Source: Winogradskyella sp. J14-2 | GTDB taxonomy: Bacteria; Bacteroidota; Bacteroidia; Flavobacteriales; Flavobacteriaceae | Direction: 5' to 3' | NCBI RefSeq assembly: GCF_001971725.1 | Contig: NZ_CP019388.1 | Span: 2,480,001-2,544,000, forward strand | DNA length: 64,000 nucleotides | Shown: positions 43,774 to 53,359 of the stretch, one piece after another | Position numbering within the stretch: the stretch's first letter is position 1 | Layout of the letters: each line of letters starts with the position of its first letter | Notes under the pieces: model-generated | What the model was told of the DNA's origin: nothing | The model's database searches: none | The model's input: only the letters and a program-made list of their open reading frames with translations | Translations under genes and position numbers: made by a program

Positions 43774-44912
43774 TTGAAGTAGCCAACCGTTTAAAACATG
43801 TCGAAGAATATTACTTTTCTAAAAAGTTAAGAGAAGTGGCCTTTTTACAGTCTCAAGGAAAGCCAATTATAAATTTGGGTATTGGTAGTCCGGATTTAGA
43901 GCCGCCTTTTAAAGCTACTATGCTTTTAAAAGATAGCTTGGATGAGGAAGGAGCTAACAAATATCAAAGTTACCAAGGTTTACCAGAGTTGAGAGAGGAG
44001 ATTGCCAATTTTTACAAAAAACAATACAAAGTAAATCTAAGTGGGCAAACTGAGGTATTACCACTATTGGGAAGTAAAGAAGGTATTATGCATATCTCTA
44101 TGGCTTTTTTAAATCCAGGCGATGAGGTGTTGATTCCAAATCCAGGATATCCAACGTATGCTGCCGTTACTAAATTATTAGAGGCAAAACCCGTTTTTTA
44201 CGACTTAAAGGAAGCTAATTATTGGTTGCCAGATTTTATTGCTCTAGAACGCTTAGACTTAAGCAAGGTAAAAATCATGTGGATCAGTTATCCGCATATG
44301 CCAACAGGAGCTAATGCGCCAAATAAGTTTTATGACGAAGTTATAGCCTTTGGAAGGCGACACAATATTTTAATAGTAAACGATAATCCCTATAGTTTTA
44401 TACTAAACAAAAAGCCAATTAGTATTATGCGCTATAACCATGCAAAAGAGGTTTGTTTGGAGTTAAATTCATTTAGCAAAACCTTTAATATGGCAGGTTG
44501 GCGCGTTGGTATGTTAGTGGGTAGTTACGAGCATCTTAGTGCAGTACTCAAAGTAAAAAGTAATATGGATTCAGGAATGTTTTATGCCATTCAAAAAGGA
44601 GCGATAGAAGCCTTAAAATGTTCAGATATGTGGTTTGTAAGTTTAAATAGTGTGTACGAACAAAGAAGAGTGCTGATTTGGAAACTGGCAGAAGCTTTAA
44701 ACTGCACCTATGATGAGTATGCAACAGGTATGTTTGTTTGGGCTAAGCTACCACCACATTTAAAGTCTGAAGAATTTACCGATTTAGTATTAAAAGAACA
44801 TTCCATATTTATAACACCAGGAACGGTTTTTGGAAGTAATGGCGAAGGTTATGTGCGTTTTTCATTATGCTCTCCAGAAGAACAAATAAAAGAAGCGATA
44901 GCGCGAGTTTAG
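43770..44912 (+). CDS. Class I/II aminotransferase of the Phe/Tyr operon
   Basis: 380 residues, PLP-dependent, cytoplasmic. NLGIGSPDLEPPF, KYQSYQGLPELREEI, VLIPNPGYPTYAAV, MWISYPHMPTGA, and NSFSKTFNMAGWRVGM with the PLP Lys about residue 236. Context between prephenate dehydratase and dehydrogenase suggests transamination of phenylpyruvate and hydroxyphenylpyruvate. Close relatives are annotated as aspartate or LL-diaminopimelate aminotransferases, so substrate is inferred. Overlaps pheA by 4 bp. Confidence 0.9.
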   Translation: MIEVANRLKHVEEYYFSKKLREVAFLQSQGKPIINLGIGSPDLEPPFKATMLLKDSLDEEGANKYQSYQGLPELREEIANFYKKQYKVNLSGQTEVLPLLGSKEGIMHISMAFLNPGDEVLIPNPGYPTYAAVTKLLEAKPVFYDLKEANYWLPDFIALERLDLSKVKIMWISYPHMPTGANAPNKFYDEVIAFGRRHNILIVNDNPYSFILNKKPISIMRYNHAKEVCLELNSFSKTFNMAGWRVGMLVGSYEHLSAVLKVKSNMDSGMFYAIQKGAIEALKCSDMWFVSLNSVYEQRRVLIWKLAEALNCTYDEYATGMFVWAKLPPHLKSEEFTDLVLKEHSIFITPGTVFGSNGEGYVRFSLCSPEEQIKEAIARV

Positions 44913-44916
44913 AGAG

Positions 44917-45768
44917 ATGAAACATGTATTTGTAATAGGAGTAGGATTGATAGGCGGAAGTTTTGCCTTAGATATAAAAAAGCAAAATCCGGAATGCATT
45001 GTTTATGGTGTAGACAAGAACGAAGCGCATTTAGATAAAGCAAAAACTCTAGGTATTATTGATAAAAAATCAAGCTTAGATGATATAGGTCAAGCCGACC
45101 TTGTTATTGTAGCCATTCCTGTAGATGCCACTTTAGAAGTATTGCCAAAAGTACTAGATCTCGTTTCGGACGAGGCTGTAGTGTTTGATGCTGGTTCAAC
45201 AAAAGAAGGTATTTGTCTCAAGGTGAAAAATCATCCAAAGCGTAGAAATTTTTTAGCAGCACATCCTATTGCTGGTACAGAATTTTCAGGACCTGATGCA
45301 GCAATTCATGGTCTATATAACAATAAGACAAATATCATTTGCGAAGTAGAAGAAACGGCCTTCAAACTTCAAGAGAAAGCATTAAAACTGTTTACGGATT
45401 TAGGGATGCGTATAAGATATATGAATCCTAAAGCACACGATAAACACATAGCCTATGTATCGCATCTATCGCATATAAGCTCTTTTATGCTGGGCAAAAC
45501 TGTGATAGAAAAAGAAAAAAACGAACGCGATATTTTTGATATGGCAGGTAGCGGTTTTGCAAGTACTGTGCGTTTAGCTAAAAGTTCGCCAGCCATGTGG
45601 ACACCAATTTTTAAACAAAACAAAACTAATGTTATTGAAACGTTGGATGAATACATAAGTAATCTAGAGCATTTCAAAAGAATGATGTTAGAGGACGATT
45701 TTGAATCGGTTTTCAAAGAAATGGAAACTACCAACCATATAAAAGATATTTTAAACGGAATAGAATAA
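44917..45768 (+). CDS. tyrA: Prephenate dehydrogenase
   Basis: 283 residues. Oxidative decarboxylation of prephenate to hydroxyphenylpyruvate. NAD-binding loop GVGLIGGSFALDI at the N-terminus, DAGSTKEGI, FLAAHPIAGTEFSGPDAA (catalytic His region) and KHIAYVSHLSHISSF. No fused chorismate mutase. It begins 4 bp after the aminotransferase gene in the attenuated operon. Confidence 0.95.
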   Translation: MKHVFVIGVGLIGGSFALDIKKQNPECIVYGVDKNEAHLDKAKTLGIIDKKSSLDDIGQADLVIVAIPVDATLEVLPKVLDLVSDEAVVFDAGSTKEGICLKVKNHPKRRNFLAAHPIAGTEFSGPDAAIHGLYNNKTNIICEVEETAFKLQEKALKLFTDLGMRIRYMNPKAHDKHIAYVSHLSHISSFMLGKTVIEKEKNERDIFDMAGSGFASTVRLAKSSPAMWTPIFKQNKTNVIETLDEYISNLEHFKRMMLEDDFESVFKEMETTNHIKDILNGIE

Positions 45769-45797
45769 AAACTAAGAAAAAGAAGATTAATAGTAAG

Positions 45798-46880
45798 ATG
45801 GAAAACAAGAAAGAATTGAGAAATTGGTTAGATGCTTTTAACTTAGAGCATCCGCTAGTGATTGCGGGACCTTGCAGTGCTGAAACAGAAGAGCAGGTTC
45901 TTAAAATTGCACATCAACTAAAAAATAGTGATGCTACTGTTCTAAGAGCCGGAATTTGGAAACCTAGAACACGTCCTGGCAATTTTGAAGGCGTAGGAGC
46001 CTTAGGTTTAAAATGGCTTCAAAAGGCCAAGCAAGAAACAGGTATGCAAATAACTACGGAGGTTGCAAATGCGCACCATGTAGAATTAGCCTTAAAACAC
46101 GATGTGGATATCCTTTGGATTGGAGCACGTACCACAGTGAGTCCATTTATAGTGCAAGATATTGCAGATGCTTTAAAAGGAACGGACAAACCTGTGTTAA
46201 TTAAGAATCCTGTAAATCCAGATTTATCATTATGGTTGGGTGCTGTAGAACGTTTCTACACTGCTGATGTTAAGAATTTAGGTGTCATCCACAGAGGATT
46301 TTCGACCTACGAAAAAACGCGCTACAGAAACAATCCAGAGTGGCAAATTGCGATAGACTTACAAAGCCGTTTTCCAGATTTACCTTTAATTTTAGATCCA
46401 TCTCATATTGCTGGTCGTAGAGATATAATTTTCGATTTAAGTCAAACAGCATTAGATCTCAATTACGATGGTTTAATGATAGAAACACATCACGATCCAG
46501 ACAATGCTTGGAGCGATGCAGCACAACAAATTACGCCAGAAACACTAATTAAGTACACAGAAGATTTACGTATTAGGAAGGAAATTGGTGAAGCTGCAGA
46601 GTTTAAAAATAAGATTAACACCTTAAGAACTAAAATAGATGTCATTGACCATCAATTAATTGAAATCTTAGGAAAGCGTATGCAAGTGGCTGATGAGATA
46701 GGAGCCTTAAAAAAGAAACACAATGTTGCGGTACTACAAAATAAGCGTTGGAACGAAATTTTAGGCAAAATGATATTAGAAGGTGAGGAGAAAAACTTAA
46801 GCGAGGAATTTATACTGCGACTATTTAAAGCGATTCACCAAGAGTCTATAAACCATCAAGAAGAGATTATTAATCATTAA
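45798..46880 (+). CDS. Bifunctional DAHP synthase / chorismate mutase type II
   Basis: 360 residues. Residues about 15-265 are the DAHP synthase barrel of the KDPG-aldolase-like (AroG/AroA(beta)) kind: VIAGPCSAETEEQV, RAGIWKPRTRPGNFEG, PVLIKNPVNPD, GVIHRGFSTYE, LPLILDPSHIAGRRD. About 270-360 form an AroQ chorismate mutase (KINTLRTKIDVIDHQLIEIL GKRM region, followed by EIGALKKKHNVAVLQ). Catalyses the first shikimate step and the branch to prephenate, under the same attenuator as pheA and tyrA. Ends at a bidirectional terminator. Confidence 0.95.
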   Translation: MENKKELRNWLDAFNLEHPLVIAGPCSAETEEQVLKIAHQLKNSDATVLRAGIWKPRTRPGNFEGVGALGLKWLQKAKQETGMQITTEVANAHHVELALKHDVDILWIGARTTVSPFIVQDIADALKGTDKPVLIKNPVNPDLSLWLGAVERFYTADVKNLGVIHRGFSTYEKTRYRNNPEWQIAIDLQSRFPDLPLILDPSHIAGRRDIIFDLSQTALDLNYDGLMIETHHDPDNAWSDAAQQITPETLIKYTEDLRIRKEIGEAAEFKNKINTLRTKIDVIDHQLIEILGKRMQVADEIGALKKKHNVAVLQNKRWNEILGKMILEGEEKNLSEEFILRLFKAIHQESINHQEEIINH

Positions 46881-46891
46881 AAGTCAAAAAC

Positions 46892-46922
46892 AAAAAAGGC
46901 TCGCAATTGCGAGCCTTTTTTT
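46892..46922. terminator. Bidirectional terminator of the aromatic operon
   Basis: GGCTCGCAATTGCGAGCC (46899-46914) flanked by A6 and T7. It also serves the convergent minus-strand gene ending at 46933. Confidence 0.85.
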
Positions 46923-46932
46923 AGATTGTATT

Positions 46933-47427
46933 TTATAAGTTTCTTTTAAAAGTGTATCTAGTAATAAAAATACCTTGTCCATCTCCTTTACCACCTTCAC
47001 TTTCAACACCTGTATTAATAAATACCAGTTCCCAACCTTGAGCAACCATATCGTTAATTTTAGAAGTCATAACCGCATCATTCGCAGCAATATTCTGAAA
47101 ACGAATACCTCCCAAATTATAGAAGTTTAATAATTTAGTTTCATCATATTCTTTTACCCTAATTTCGTTTCTCTTAGACTTGTTTTTTTCATCTTTGTCT
47201 TTATCATCAGAACGTGTTGATGTAAATTCTTTATAGTCTTTGGTTTCGTTCGCAGAAATCATTCGAGAACGTCCTAAACCATTAGGAACAATAGACTCAA
47301 CACAAGTTACAACTTTGTACTCTACCTGTGCTTGTGGTTTTTCTTCACTGGTTTTTTCTTTGTTAATAAAAGAAAAAGAAACAAGTCCTACAGCAACTAC
47401 TGCAGTAAAAAATAAATTTTTTTTCAT
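46933..47427 (-). CDS. Exported protein with DUF4177-like end
   Basis: 164 residues. Signal peptide-like N-terminus (FFTAVVAVGLVSFSF), a Lys/Asp-rich low-complexity linker (about 72-92), and a C-terminal piece INDMVAQGWELVFINTGVE followed by FITRYTFKR, resembling the DUF4177 pattern of small beta proteins. The first part, VEYKVVTCVESI, would be its first strand. Function unknown; monocistronic. Confidence 0.65.
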   Translation of the reverse strand: MKKNLFFTAVVAVGLVSFSFINKEKTSEEKPQAQVEYKVVTCVESIVPNGLGRSRMISANETKDYKEFTSTRSDDKDKDEKNKSKRNEIRVKEYDETKLLNFYNLGGIRFQNIAANDAVMTSKINDMVAQGWELVFINTGVESEGGKGDGQGIFITRYTFKRNL

Positions 47428-47507
47428 GATTGTTAATTTTGTTTTATACCCTAAAGTAAAGACTTTTTTAACTAAAAGTTGTTACTTTGTTATTATTTTA
47501 TTGTTGA

Positions 47508-48458
47508 ATGATAGGAACAGTTTATAAATCTACCGGAAGTTGGTATACCGTTAAAACACTGAACGGTAAATTTTATGAATGTAGGATAAAAGGAAGGTTT
47601 AGACTTCAAGGTATAAAGAGCACCAACCCTGTTGCAGTAGGTGATAAAATAGCGTTTGAACTAGAAACTAAAAACAACACCGAAACAGGAGTTATTCATC
47701 GAATTGAAGAACGCCGCAACTACATTGTTAGAAAATCGGTGAACCTTTCTAAGCAAACCCACATTATTGCGGCCAATATAGATCAGGTATTTCTTTTGGT
47801 TACTCTAGATAATCCACCAACCTTTACAAGTTTTATAGATCGGTTTTTGGTCACTGCAGAGGCCTATTCAGTTAAGACAGTTCTATTATTTAACAAAATC
47901 GATACTTACGAAGAAGAACAACTGCAAGAGGTAAAATATTTGCAAAGTATTTATAAGAATATAGGGTACAAATGCATTGAGGTTTCTGCCACAACAGGTT
48001 ACAATATAGCTAAAGTAAAGTCCTTAATGACAGGTAAGGTGAGTATGTTTTCTGGTCACTCAGGTGTAGGAAAATCTACTCTAGTTAACGCTATAGAACC
48101 AACTTTAAATCTTAAAACCAAAGCCATTTCAGAACAACACATGCAAGGACAACATACTACAACCTTTGCCGAAATGTTCGATTTAAGTTTTGATGCTAAA
48201 ATCATAGATACACCAGGTATCAAAGGTTTTGGAGTGGTAGATATGGAAAAGGAAGAGATCGGCGATTATTTTCCTGAGTTTTTTGCTCTAAAACAAGACT
48301 GTAAGTTCAATAACTGTTTGCATCTAAAAGAACCAAAATGCGCCGTAAAAACGGCACTAGAAAATGATGAGGTGTCTTATTCTAGATATCGAAGTTATAT
48401 TCAGATTTTAGAAGGGGATGAAGAGCACTATAGAACAGATAATTGGGATAAAGAATGA
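47508..48458 (+). CDS. rsgA: Ribosome small-subunit GTPase RsgA
   Basis: 316 residues. Late 30S assembly GTPase with circularly permuted G motifs: NKID (G4, about residue 126), then GHSGVGKSTLVNAIEP (G1), QGQHTTTF (G2) and DTPGIKGFG (G3). The N-terminal OB fold and the C-terminal zinc knuckle (CKFNNCLHLKEPKC) are intact. Overlaps dtd by 4 bp. Confidence 0.96.
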   Translation: MIGTVYKSTGSWYTVKTLNGKFYECRIKGRFRLQGIKSTNPVAVGDKIAFELETKNNTETGVIHRIEERRNYIVRKSVNLSKQTHIIAANIDQVFLLVTLDNPPTFTSFIDRFLVTAEAYSVKTVLLFNKIDTYEEEQLQEVKYLQSIYKNIGYKCIEVSATTGYNIAKVKSLMTGKVSMFSGHSGVGKSTLVNAIEPTLNLKTKAISEQHMQGQHTTTFAEMFDLSFDAKIIDTPGIKGFGVVDMEKEEIGDYFPEFFALKQDCKFNNCLHLKEPKCAVKTALENDEVSYSRYRSYIQILEGDEEHYRTDNWDKE

Positions 48459-48907
48459 AAATTGTAATACAACGTGTCTCTGAAGCATCAGTTACCATAG
48501 ATCATAAAAAAGTAGCATCGATTGGTAAGGGACTTTTGGTCTTACTGGGTGTAGTAAACCAAGATACCCAAGAGGATATAGATTGGTTGTGCAATAAGGT
48601 TGTAAATCTTCGCATTTTTTCTGATGATAAAGGAGTTATGAATACATCGTTGTTAGGTACAGGTGGCGATATAATAGTGATAAGTCAATTTACACTGCAT
48701 GCAAGTACCAAAAAAGGAAACAGACCAAGTTATATGAAGGCAGCCAAACCAGATGTTGCCATTCCGATTTATCAAAACTTTGTTTCAACCCTAGAGCGTT
48801 TTTTAGGAAAGGAAATAAAAACGGGAGAATTTGGTGCAGATATGAAAGTACAACTAATTAATGATGGTCCCGTAACTATAATTATAGACTCAAAAAACAG
48901 AGAATAA
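48455..48907 (+). CDS. dtd: D-aminoacyl-tRNA deacylase
   Basis: 150 residues, full length. Removes D-amino acids from tRNA. Signatures: MKIVIQRVSEASVTID, SQFTLHAST-KKGNRPSY and NDGPVTIIIDS. Translationally coupled to rsgA (ATGA overlap). Confidence 0.96.
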   Translation: MKIVIQRVSEASVTIDHKKVASIGKGLLVLLGVVNQDTQEDIDWLCNKVVNLRIFSDDKGVMNTSLLGTGGDIIVISQFTLHASTKKGNRPSYMKAAKPDVAIPIYQNFVSTLERFLGKEIKTGEFGADMKVQLINDGPVTIIIDSKNRE

Positions 48908-49034
48908 TTTAAGTGACTTGTGCTTATAAGTATGTATAACAAAATATCATTGTAAGGAATTTGAGACAAAAATATTTGATATGCATAATTAAATTTTTAT
49001 ATTGAATCGCTAATCAATCTTATAGATATTCTGC

Positions 49035-50930
49035 ATGAAATATGTTTTTGCAGCTATACATGTACTCATTGTTATCGCTTGCTACTCCCAACCCAAAGAT
49101 TTATATAAATCTAACACTATACCCACAGATCTAAAAACTAAAGCAAACGCCGTAATTCGCTATGAGAATAAAACTGTAGAGGTTATAAATACTAGTGAAA
49201 TAAAAGTAATTTCTAAACGCATTGTTACCGTTTTAAACAAGTATGGTAATAGGCATGTTGATGCTGTACAGTTTTATGATGATAATACCGAAATTGTAAG
49301 TATATCAGCCTCAATATATGATGCATATGGTGACCTAATAAAAAATATTAAAGAGCGAGACTTTAAGGATAACAGTGCGGTAAGCGACTTTTCAATCTAC
49401 GAAGATGATAGAGTTAAGCATCTAGACTACAATCCTATAGACTATCCTTACAGTGTAGAATATCAGTCAGAAGTTATTTACAGAAATACAGCCTTCTTTC
49501 CAGACTGGAGACCTATAAACGACTTCTTTCTAAGTATTGAGCATTCCGAATATAAGATTATAAATACTGGTAATGTAGAGTTAAAGACCAAGCAGGAGAA
49601 TTTTGAATCATTTCCAATTACAGAAGAAAAACAACATCATTATATATTAAAAAACTTTAATGGTATAGAATACGAGTCTTATACGCCAGCGTTATTCCGT
49701 ATTACACCAAGATATAAAGTCACTTTGAGATCATTTAATATGATTGGTGTTGAAGGTGTAAATAATAACTGGCAAGAATTTGGAAAATGGATGTATGATA
49801 AACTGTTAACAGGTACAGGTGATATACCTCAAAGTACGCTAGATGAGGTAAGAGCCTTAACAAATGGTGTAACAAATAAAATAGAACGTGCAAAACTTGT
49901 ATACCAGTATATGCAAGATAAGACAAGATATATCAGTATACAGGTTGGTATAGGAGGTTGGAAACCTATGAAAGCCTTAGATGTAGATAATCTTGGATAC
50001 TCAGACTGTAAAGGTTTAACAAATTACACAAAATCTCTATTAGATGCAGTAGATGTACCTTCGTATTACACCGTAGTATATGGAGGAAAGGATATAAGAA
50101 GTATTGATAAAGAGTTTTCATCAATACAAGGTAATCATGTTATTTTGTGCGTACCCAACGAGCAAGAACCTATTTTTTTAGAATGTACAAGCCAGACTAA
50201 CCCATTTGGTTTTATAGCGGGCTTTACTGATGATAGAGACGTACTACTTGTAAAGCCCAATGGTGGCGAAATAATTCACACGAAAATATACAGTCAGGAT
50301 GAGAGTGTTCAATTTACTAAAGCAGATATCATTTTAGATGGTAATGGTAATATAGAAGCAGATGTAAGTATAAAAACTACAGGATATCAATATAGTATAC
50401 ACCAAGGCTTAGAGCGCGAAGAACCTAGAGAGCAACAATTATACTATAAAAATTATTGGGATTATATAAATAATCTTAGTGTCTCAGATATTCAATTGGT
50501 TAATGATAAAAGTAGTGTGGTCTATAATGAAAATATAAAACTTACTGCCAAAAACTACGCTTCTGTAACTGGTGAGAGGTTAATAGTTCAGCCAAATATT
50601 TTTAATCGCCTTAATAGTATACCCGTAAGATATACTAACAGAAAATTAGATTTTACAATAAATCGTGCGTTCAAAGATGTTGATGAGTACATTATAAAAT
50701 TACCGAGTGGTTACAAAATAGAGGCCATGTCAGAGGGTAGTATAATCGAAAACAAATTTGGTAACTATCAAATTAGTTTAACCGAAATAGAGGGTAATAA
50801 AATAAAATATACAAGAGTTTATACTCAATTCAAAGGAACTTATGATAAAGAAGAATACAAAGCGTTTAGAGATTTTAGAAAACAGATAGTAAAAAACGAC
50901 AAGTCTAAAATTGCTTTAATTAAATTGTAA
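49035..50930 (+). CDS. DUF3857 / transglutaminase-like exported protein, first of a pair
   Basis: 631 residues. Signal peptide (about 1-18, IACYSQ), DUF3857 domain about 50-215 (FDDNTEIVSISASIYDAYGD type; VEYQSEVIYRNTAFFPDW), transglutaminase-like domain about 270-370 with a DCKGL site (Cys about 330) and GNHVILCV; a C-terminal DUF3858-like beta domain follows. The catalytic Cys is kept; a His at GNHVIL is a candidate partner. Family function is unknown, often envelope protein modification. Tandem paralogue 40 bp downstream. Confidence 0.82.
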   Translation: MKYVFAAIHVLIVIACYSQPKDLYKSNTIPTDLKTKANAVIRYENKTVEVINTSEIKVISKRIVTVLNKYGNRHVDAVQFYDDNTEIVSISASIYDAYGDLIKNIKERDFKDNSAVSDFSIYEDDRVKHLDYNPIDYPYSVEYQSEVIYRNTAFFPDWRPINDFFLSIEHSEYKIINTGNVELKTKQENFESFPITEEKQHHYILKNFNGIEYESYTPALFRITPRYKVTLRSFNMIGVEGVNNNWQEFGKWMYDKLLTGTGDIPQSTLDEVRALTNGVTNKIERAKLVYQYMQDKTRYISIQVGIGGWKPMKALDVDNLGYSDCKGLTNYTKSLLDAVDVPSYYTVVYGGKDIRSIDKEFSSIQGNHVILCVPNEQEPIFLECTSQTNPFGFIAGFTDDRDVLLVKPNGGEIIHTKIYSQDESVQFTKADIILDGNGNIEADVSIKTTGYQYSIHQGLEREEPREQQLYYKNYWDYINNLSVSDIQLVNDKSSVVYNENIKLTAKNYASVTGERLIVQPNIFNRLNSIPVRYTNRKLDFTINRAFKDVDEYIIKLPSGYKIEAMSEGSIIENKFGNYQISLTEIEGNKIKYTRVYTQFKGTYDKEEYKAFRDFRKQIVKNDKSKIALIKL

Positions 50931-50970
50931 ACCAACATATTACACCAAGCCATATTATCAACTACATTTT

Positions 50971-53004
50971 ATGAAAAAATTACTAACATTATTTCTTGCA
51001 GTGCAACTATTTCAATTAAATAGTTACAGCCAAAATTTTGAATTTGGAAAAGTTACTAAGCCCGAATTACAAGAAAAGTATCACCCAACAGATTCATCCG
51101 CTAGCGCGGCCATTTTATATAAAAGCGAAAACATTTATTTTAACTACAGCCAAGCGAATGGTTTTAGACAAATCAAAGAGGTAGTAGCAAAGATTAAAAT
51201 TTATAATAAGGACGGATTAAACTGGGCAAATAAAAAAATTCCATTATATAAAAGTGCCTCAGGAAATATAGAAAAGATAAAAGGGATTAAAGGCTACACT
51301 TATAATTTAGAAAACGGAAAAATAGAAAAATCAAAATTAAAAAATAGTGGTATCTTTTCTGAGAACGCCACAGATATGTTCGATATAAGCTCATTTACCC
51401 TGCCAAATGTAAAAGAGGGTTCAATTATTGAATATGAGTACTCAATAAGCTCACCGTTTTTACAAATAGATGAGATTAATTTGCAGTATACCATACCTGT
51501 AAATAAAATTGATGTTACCGCTGCCACACCGCAATTTTATAGATATAAGACAAGGCTAAATCCAAGAGCATTTTTTAGACCAACATTTACAGAATCAAAA
51601 AAAAATAGACAAGTATCCATTTCAAGAAGAGGTGAAAGCACTACCAGAAATACAAGAGTTGGTTCTGGGTCTTCGCTATATAATAATCAGTTTGAGTATT
51701 ATGATAATGTTATAGCACTAACAGAGGTTAATGTGCCTGCTCTAAAGGCCGAGTCATTTGGTGGAAATATAAACAATTACAAGGCAAAATTAAGTTTAGA
51801 GTTAGAGGCAAGCTTAGCAAAAGAAGGATATGTCGAAAAATCATATGCCGTAACTTGGGAAGGTGTCTCAAAAAGTGTATACGAGAGCGAAAACTTTGGA
51901 GGACAACTCAATAAATCCCCTTTTTATAAAGAAGAATTAAGCGCCTACTTACAAAATGCCGAAGACGACTTTCATAAAGCTGTAATGGTAGAAAATTTTG
52001 TAAAATCAAAGGTAAAATGGAATGGTAATTATGGTATATATGCTCAAAAAGGCATTAGAGGCGCATACAAGGACGGTACAGGGAATGTTGCAGATATAAA
52101 CCTCATGGTAGTTGCAATGTTAAAGTCCCTAGGTGTAGAAGCAAATCCAGTTTTAATAAGTACTCGTAATAATGGTTTTCCGTTATTTCCAACTCGCCAA
52201 GGATTTAACTATGTTATTTGTATGGTAGAGAGCCAGGATGGCTACATGTTAATTGATGCTACAGAGCCATTTAGCACCAACAATATTTTGCCAGAGCGCG
52301 TATTAAATTGGCAAGGACGCTTAATAAAAGATGGCGGAGTATCGCGTTGGGTAGATGTAAAAACAGGTAAAACATCTAAGAAAACAATAATGCTAAATGT
52401 ACAAATAGATAATGATTTACTAATATCTGGTAAAGTGAGAGAAATTAACACAGCAAGTTTAGCACTACAATACAGAAAAAGATATACAGGGTTAAGTGAA
52501 GAAGATCACTTAAAGTCTATAGAGTCTGGAAAAGGTGATATTGAAATTGATAACCTTCAATACCAAAATGATACAGACATTAGTCAGCCCGTAAAGATAA
52601 CTTATACCTACGAACTCTCAGACGGAATAGATGAGATTGGTGATAAACTCTATTTTTCACCTTTACTATTTTTAGCTTCAGATGAAAACCCATTTAAATT
52701 AGAAGATAGGATTTACCCAATAGACTTTGTATATCCTGTAAATCAAAATACCATCGTAAACATTTTGTTGCCAGATGGATACGATATTGAGTTTTTGCCA
52801 GAAAGTGAAGCGCTTGAGTTTGGCTCAGGCGATGTTAAGTTTGCTTATATCATGCAGGAAAACGGAAAATATTTAAGTTTAAAATTAGATTTTGAAATAA
52901 ATAACCCGTTCATTGCACCAAAAGATTATAAAAACTTTAAGGCTTTTTATTCAAAAATCATAGATAAAAACAAAGAGCAAATTGTCTTAACAAAAGAAAA
53001 ATAA
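50971..53004 (+). CDS. DUF3857 / transglutaminase-like exported protein, second of a pair
   Basis: 677 residues. Signal peptide to about residue 20 (LNSYSQ), DUF3857 domain about 55-230 (IKEVVAKIKIYNKDGL, VKEGSIIEYEYSISSPF), transglutaminase-like domain about 300-440. Where the paralogue has DCKGL this one reads NVADINLMVVAML, so the catalytic Cys is replaced by Ala-Asp: it is likely a non-catalytic partner. The stop codon shares one base with the start of the MazG-like gene. Confidence 0.82.
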   Translation: MKKLLTLFLAVQLFQLNSYSQNFEFGKVTKPELQEKYHPTDSSASAAILYKSENIYFNYSQANGFRQIKEVVAKIKIYNKDGLNWANKKIPLYKSASGNIEKIKGIKGYTYNLENGKIEKSKLKNSGIFSENATDMFDISSFTLPNVKEGSIIEYEYSISSPFLQIDEINLQYTIPVNKIDVTAATPQFYRYKTRLNPRAFFRPTFTESKKNRQVSISRRGESTTRNTRVGSGSSLYNNQFEYYDNVIALTEVNVPALKAESFGGNINNYKAKLSLELEASLAKEGYVEKSYAVTWEGVSKSVYESENFGGQLNKSPFYKEELSAYLQNAEDDFHKAVMVENFVKSKVKWNGNYGIYAQKGIRGAYKDGTGNVADINLMVVAMLKSLGVEANPVLISTRNNGFPLFPTRQGFNYVICMVESQDGYMLIDATEPFSTNNILPERVLNWQGRLIKDGGVSRWVDVKTGKTSKKTIMLNVQIDNDLLISGKVREINTASLALQYRKRYTGLSEEDHLKSIESGKGDIEIDNLQYQNDTDISQPVKITYTYELSDGIDEIGDKLYFSPLLFLASDENPFKLEDRIYPIDFVYPVNQNTIVNILLPDGYDIEFLPESEALEFGSGDVKFAYIMQENGKYLSLKLDFEINNPFIAPKDYKNFKAFYSKIIDKNKEQIVLTKEK

Positions 53005-53330
53005 TGAACATAAAAAACGCACAAATAGAAGTAGATAAATGGATTAAAGAACATGGTGTAAGATATTTTAATGAGCTTACAAATATGGCGCAACTTACAG
53101 AAGAAGTTGGTGAAGTAGCGCGTATTATAGCAAGACGTTATGGTGAGCAAAGCGAAAAAGAAAGTGATAAGGATAAAGATTTGGGTGAAGAGTTGGCAGA
53201 TGTTGTTTTTGTGGTGTTATGTTTAGCCAACCAAACAGGTATAGATCTACAAGCTTCATTCGATAAAAAAATGGATAAAAAAACACAACGCGATCGCAAT
53301 AGGCACCATAATAATGAAAAATTAAAGTAG
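53004..53330 (+). CDS. MazG-like nucleotide pyrophosphohydrolase
   Basis: 108 residues. Single MazG domain: LTEEVGEVARIIARRYGE supplies the E-E-x-x-E metal motif and ELADVVFVVLCLANQTG the E-x-x-D helix. Predicted to hydrolyse non-canonical (d)NTPs to monophosphates. TAATG overlap (1 base) with the preceding DUF3857 gene implies re-initiation. Confidence 0.85.
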   Translation: MNIKNAQIEVDKWIKEHGVRYFNELTNMAQLTEEVGEVARIIARRYGEQSEKESDKDKDLGEELADVVFVVLCLANQTGIDLQASFDKKMDKKTQRDRNRHHNNEKLK

Positions 53331-53359
53331 TTTTGTTTCTGTTAGAGAAAGAAAATTAC

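Noticed and set aside
46013..46204. Plus-strand ORF inside the DAHP synthase gene
   Set aside because: Alternate frame of a strongly conserved enzyme with no start signal; shadow.
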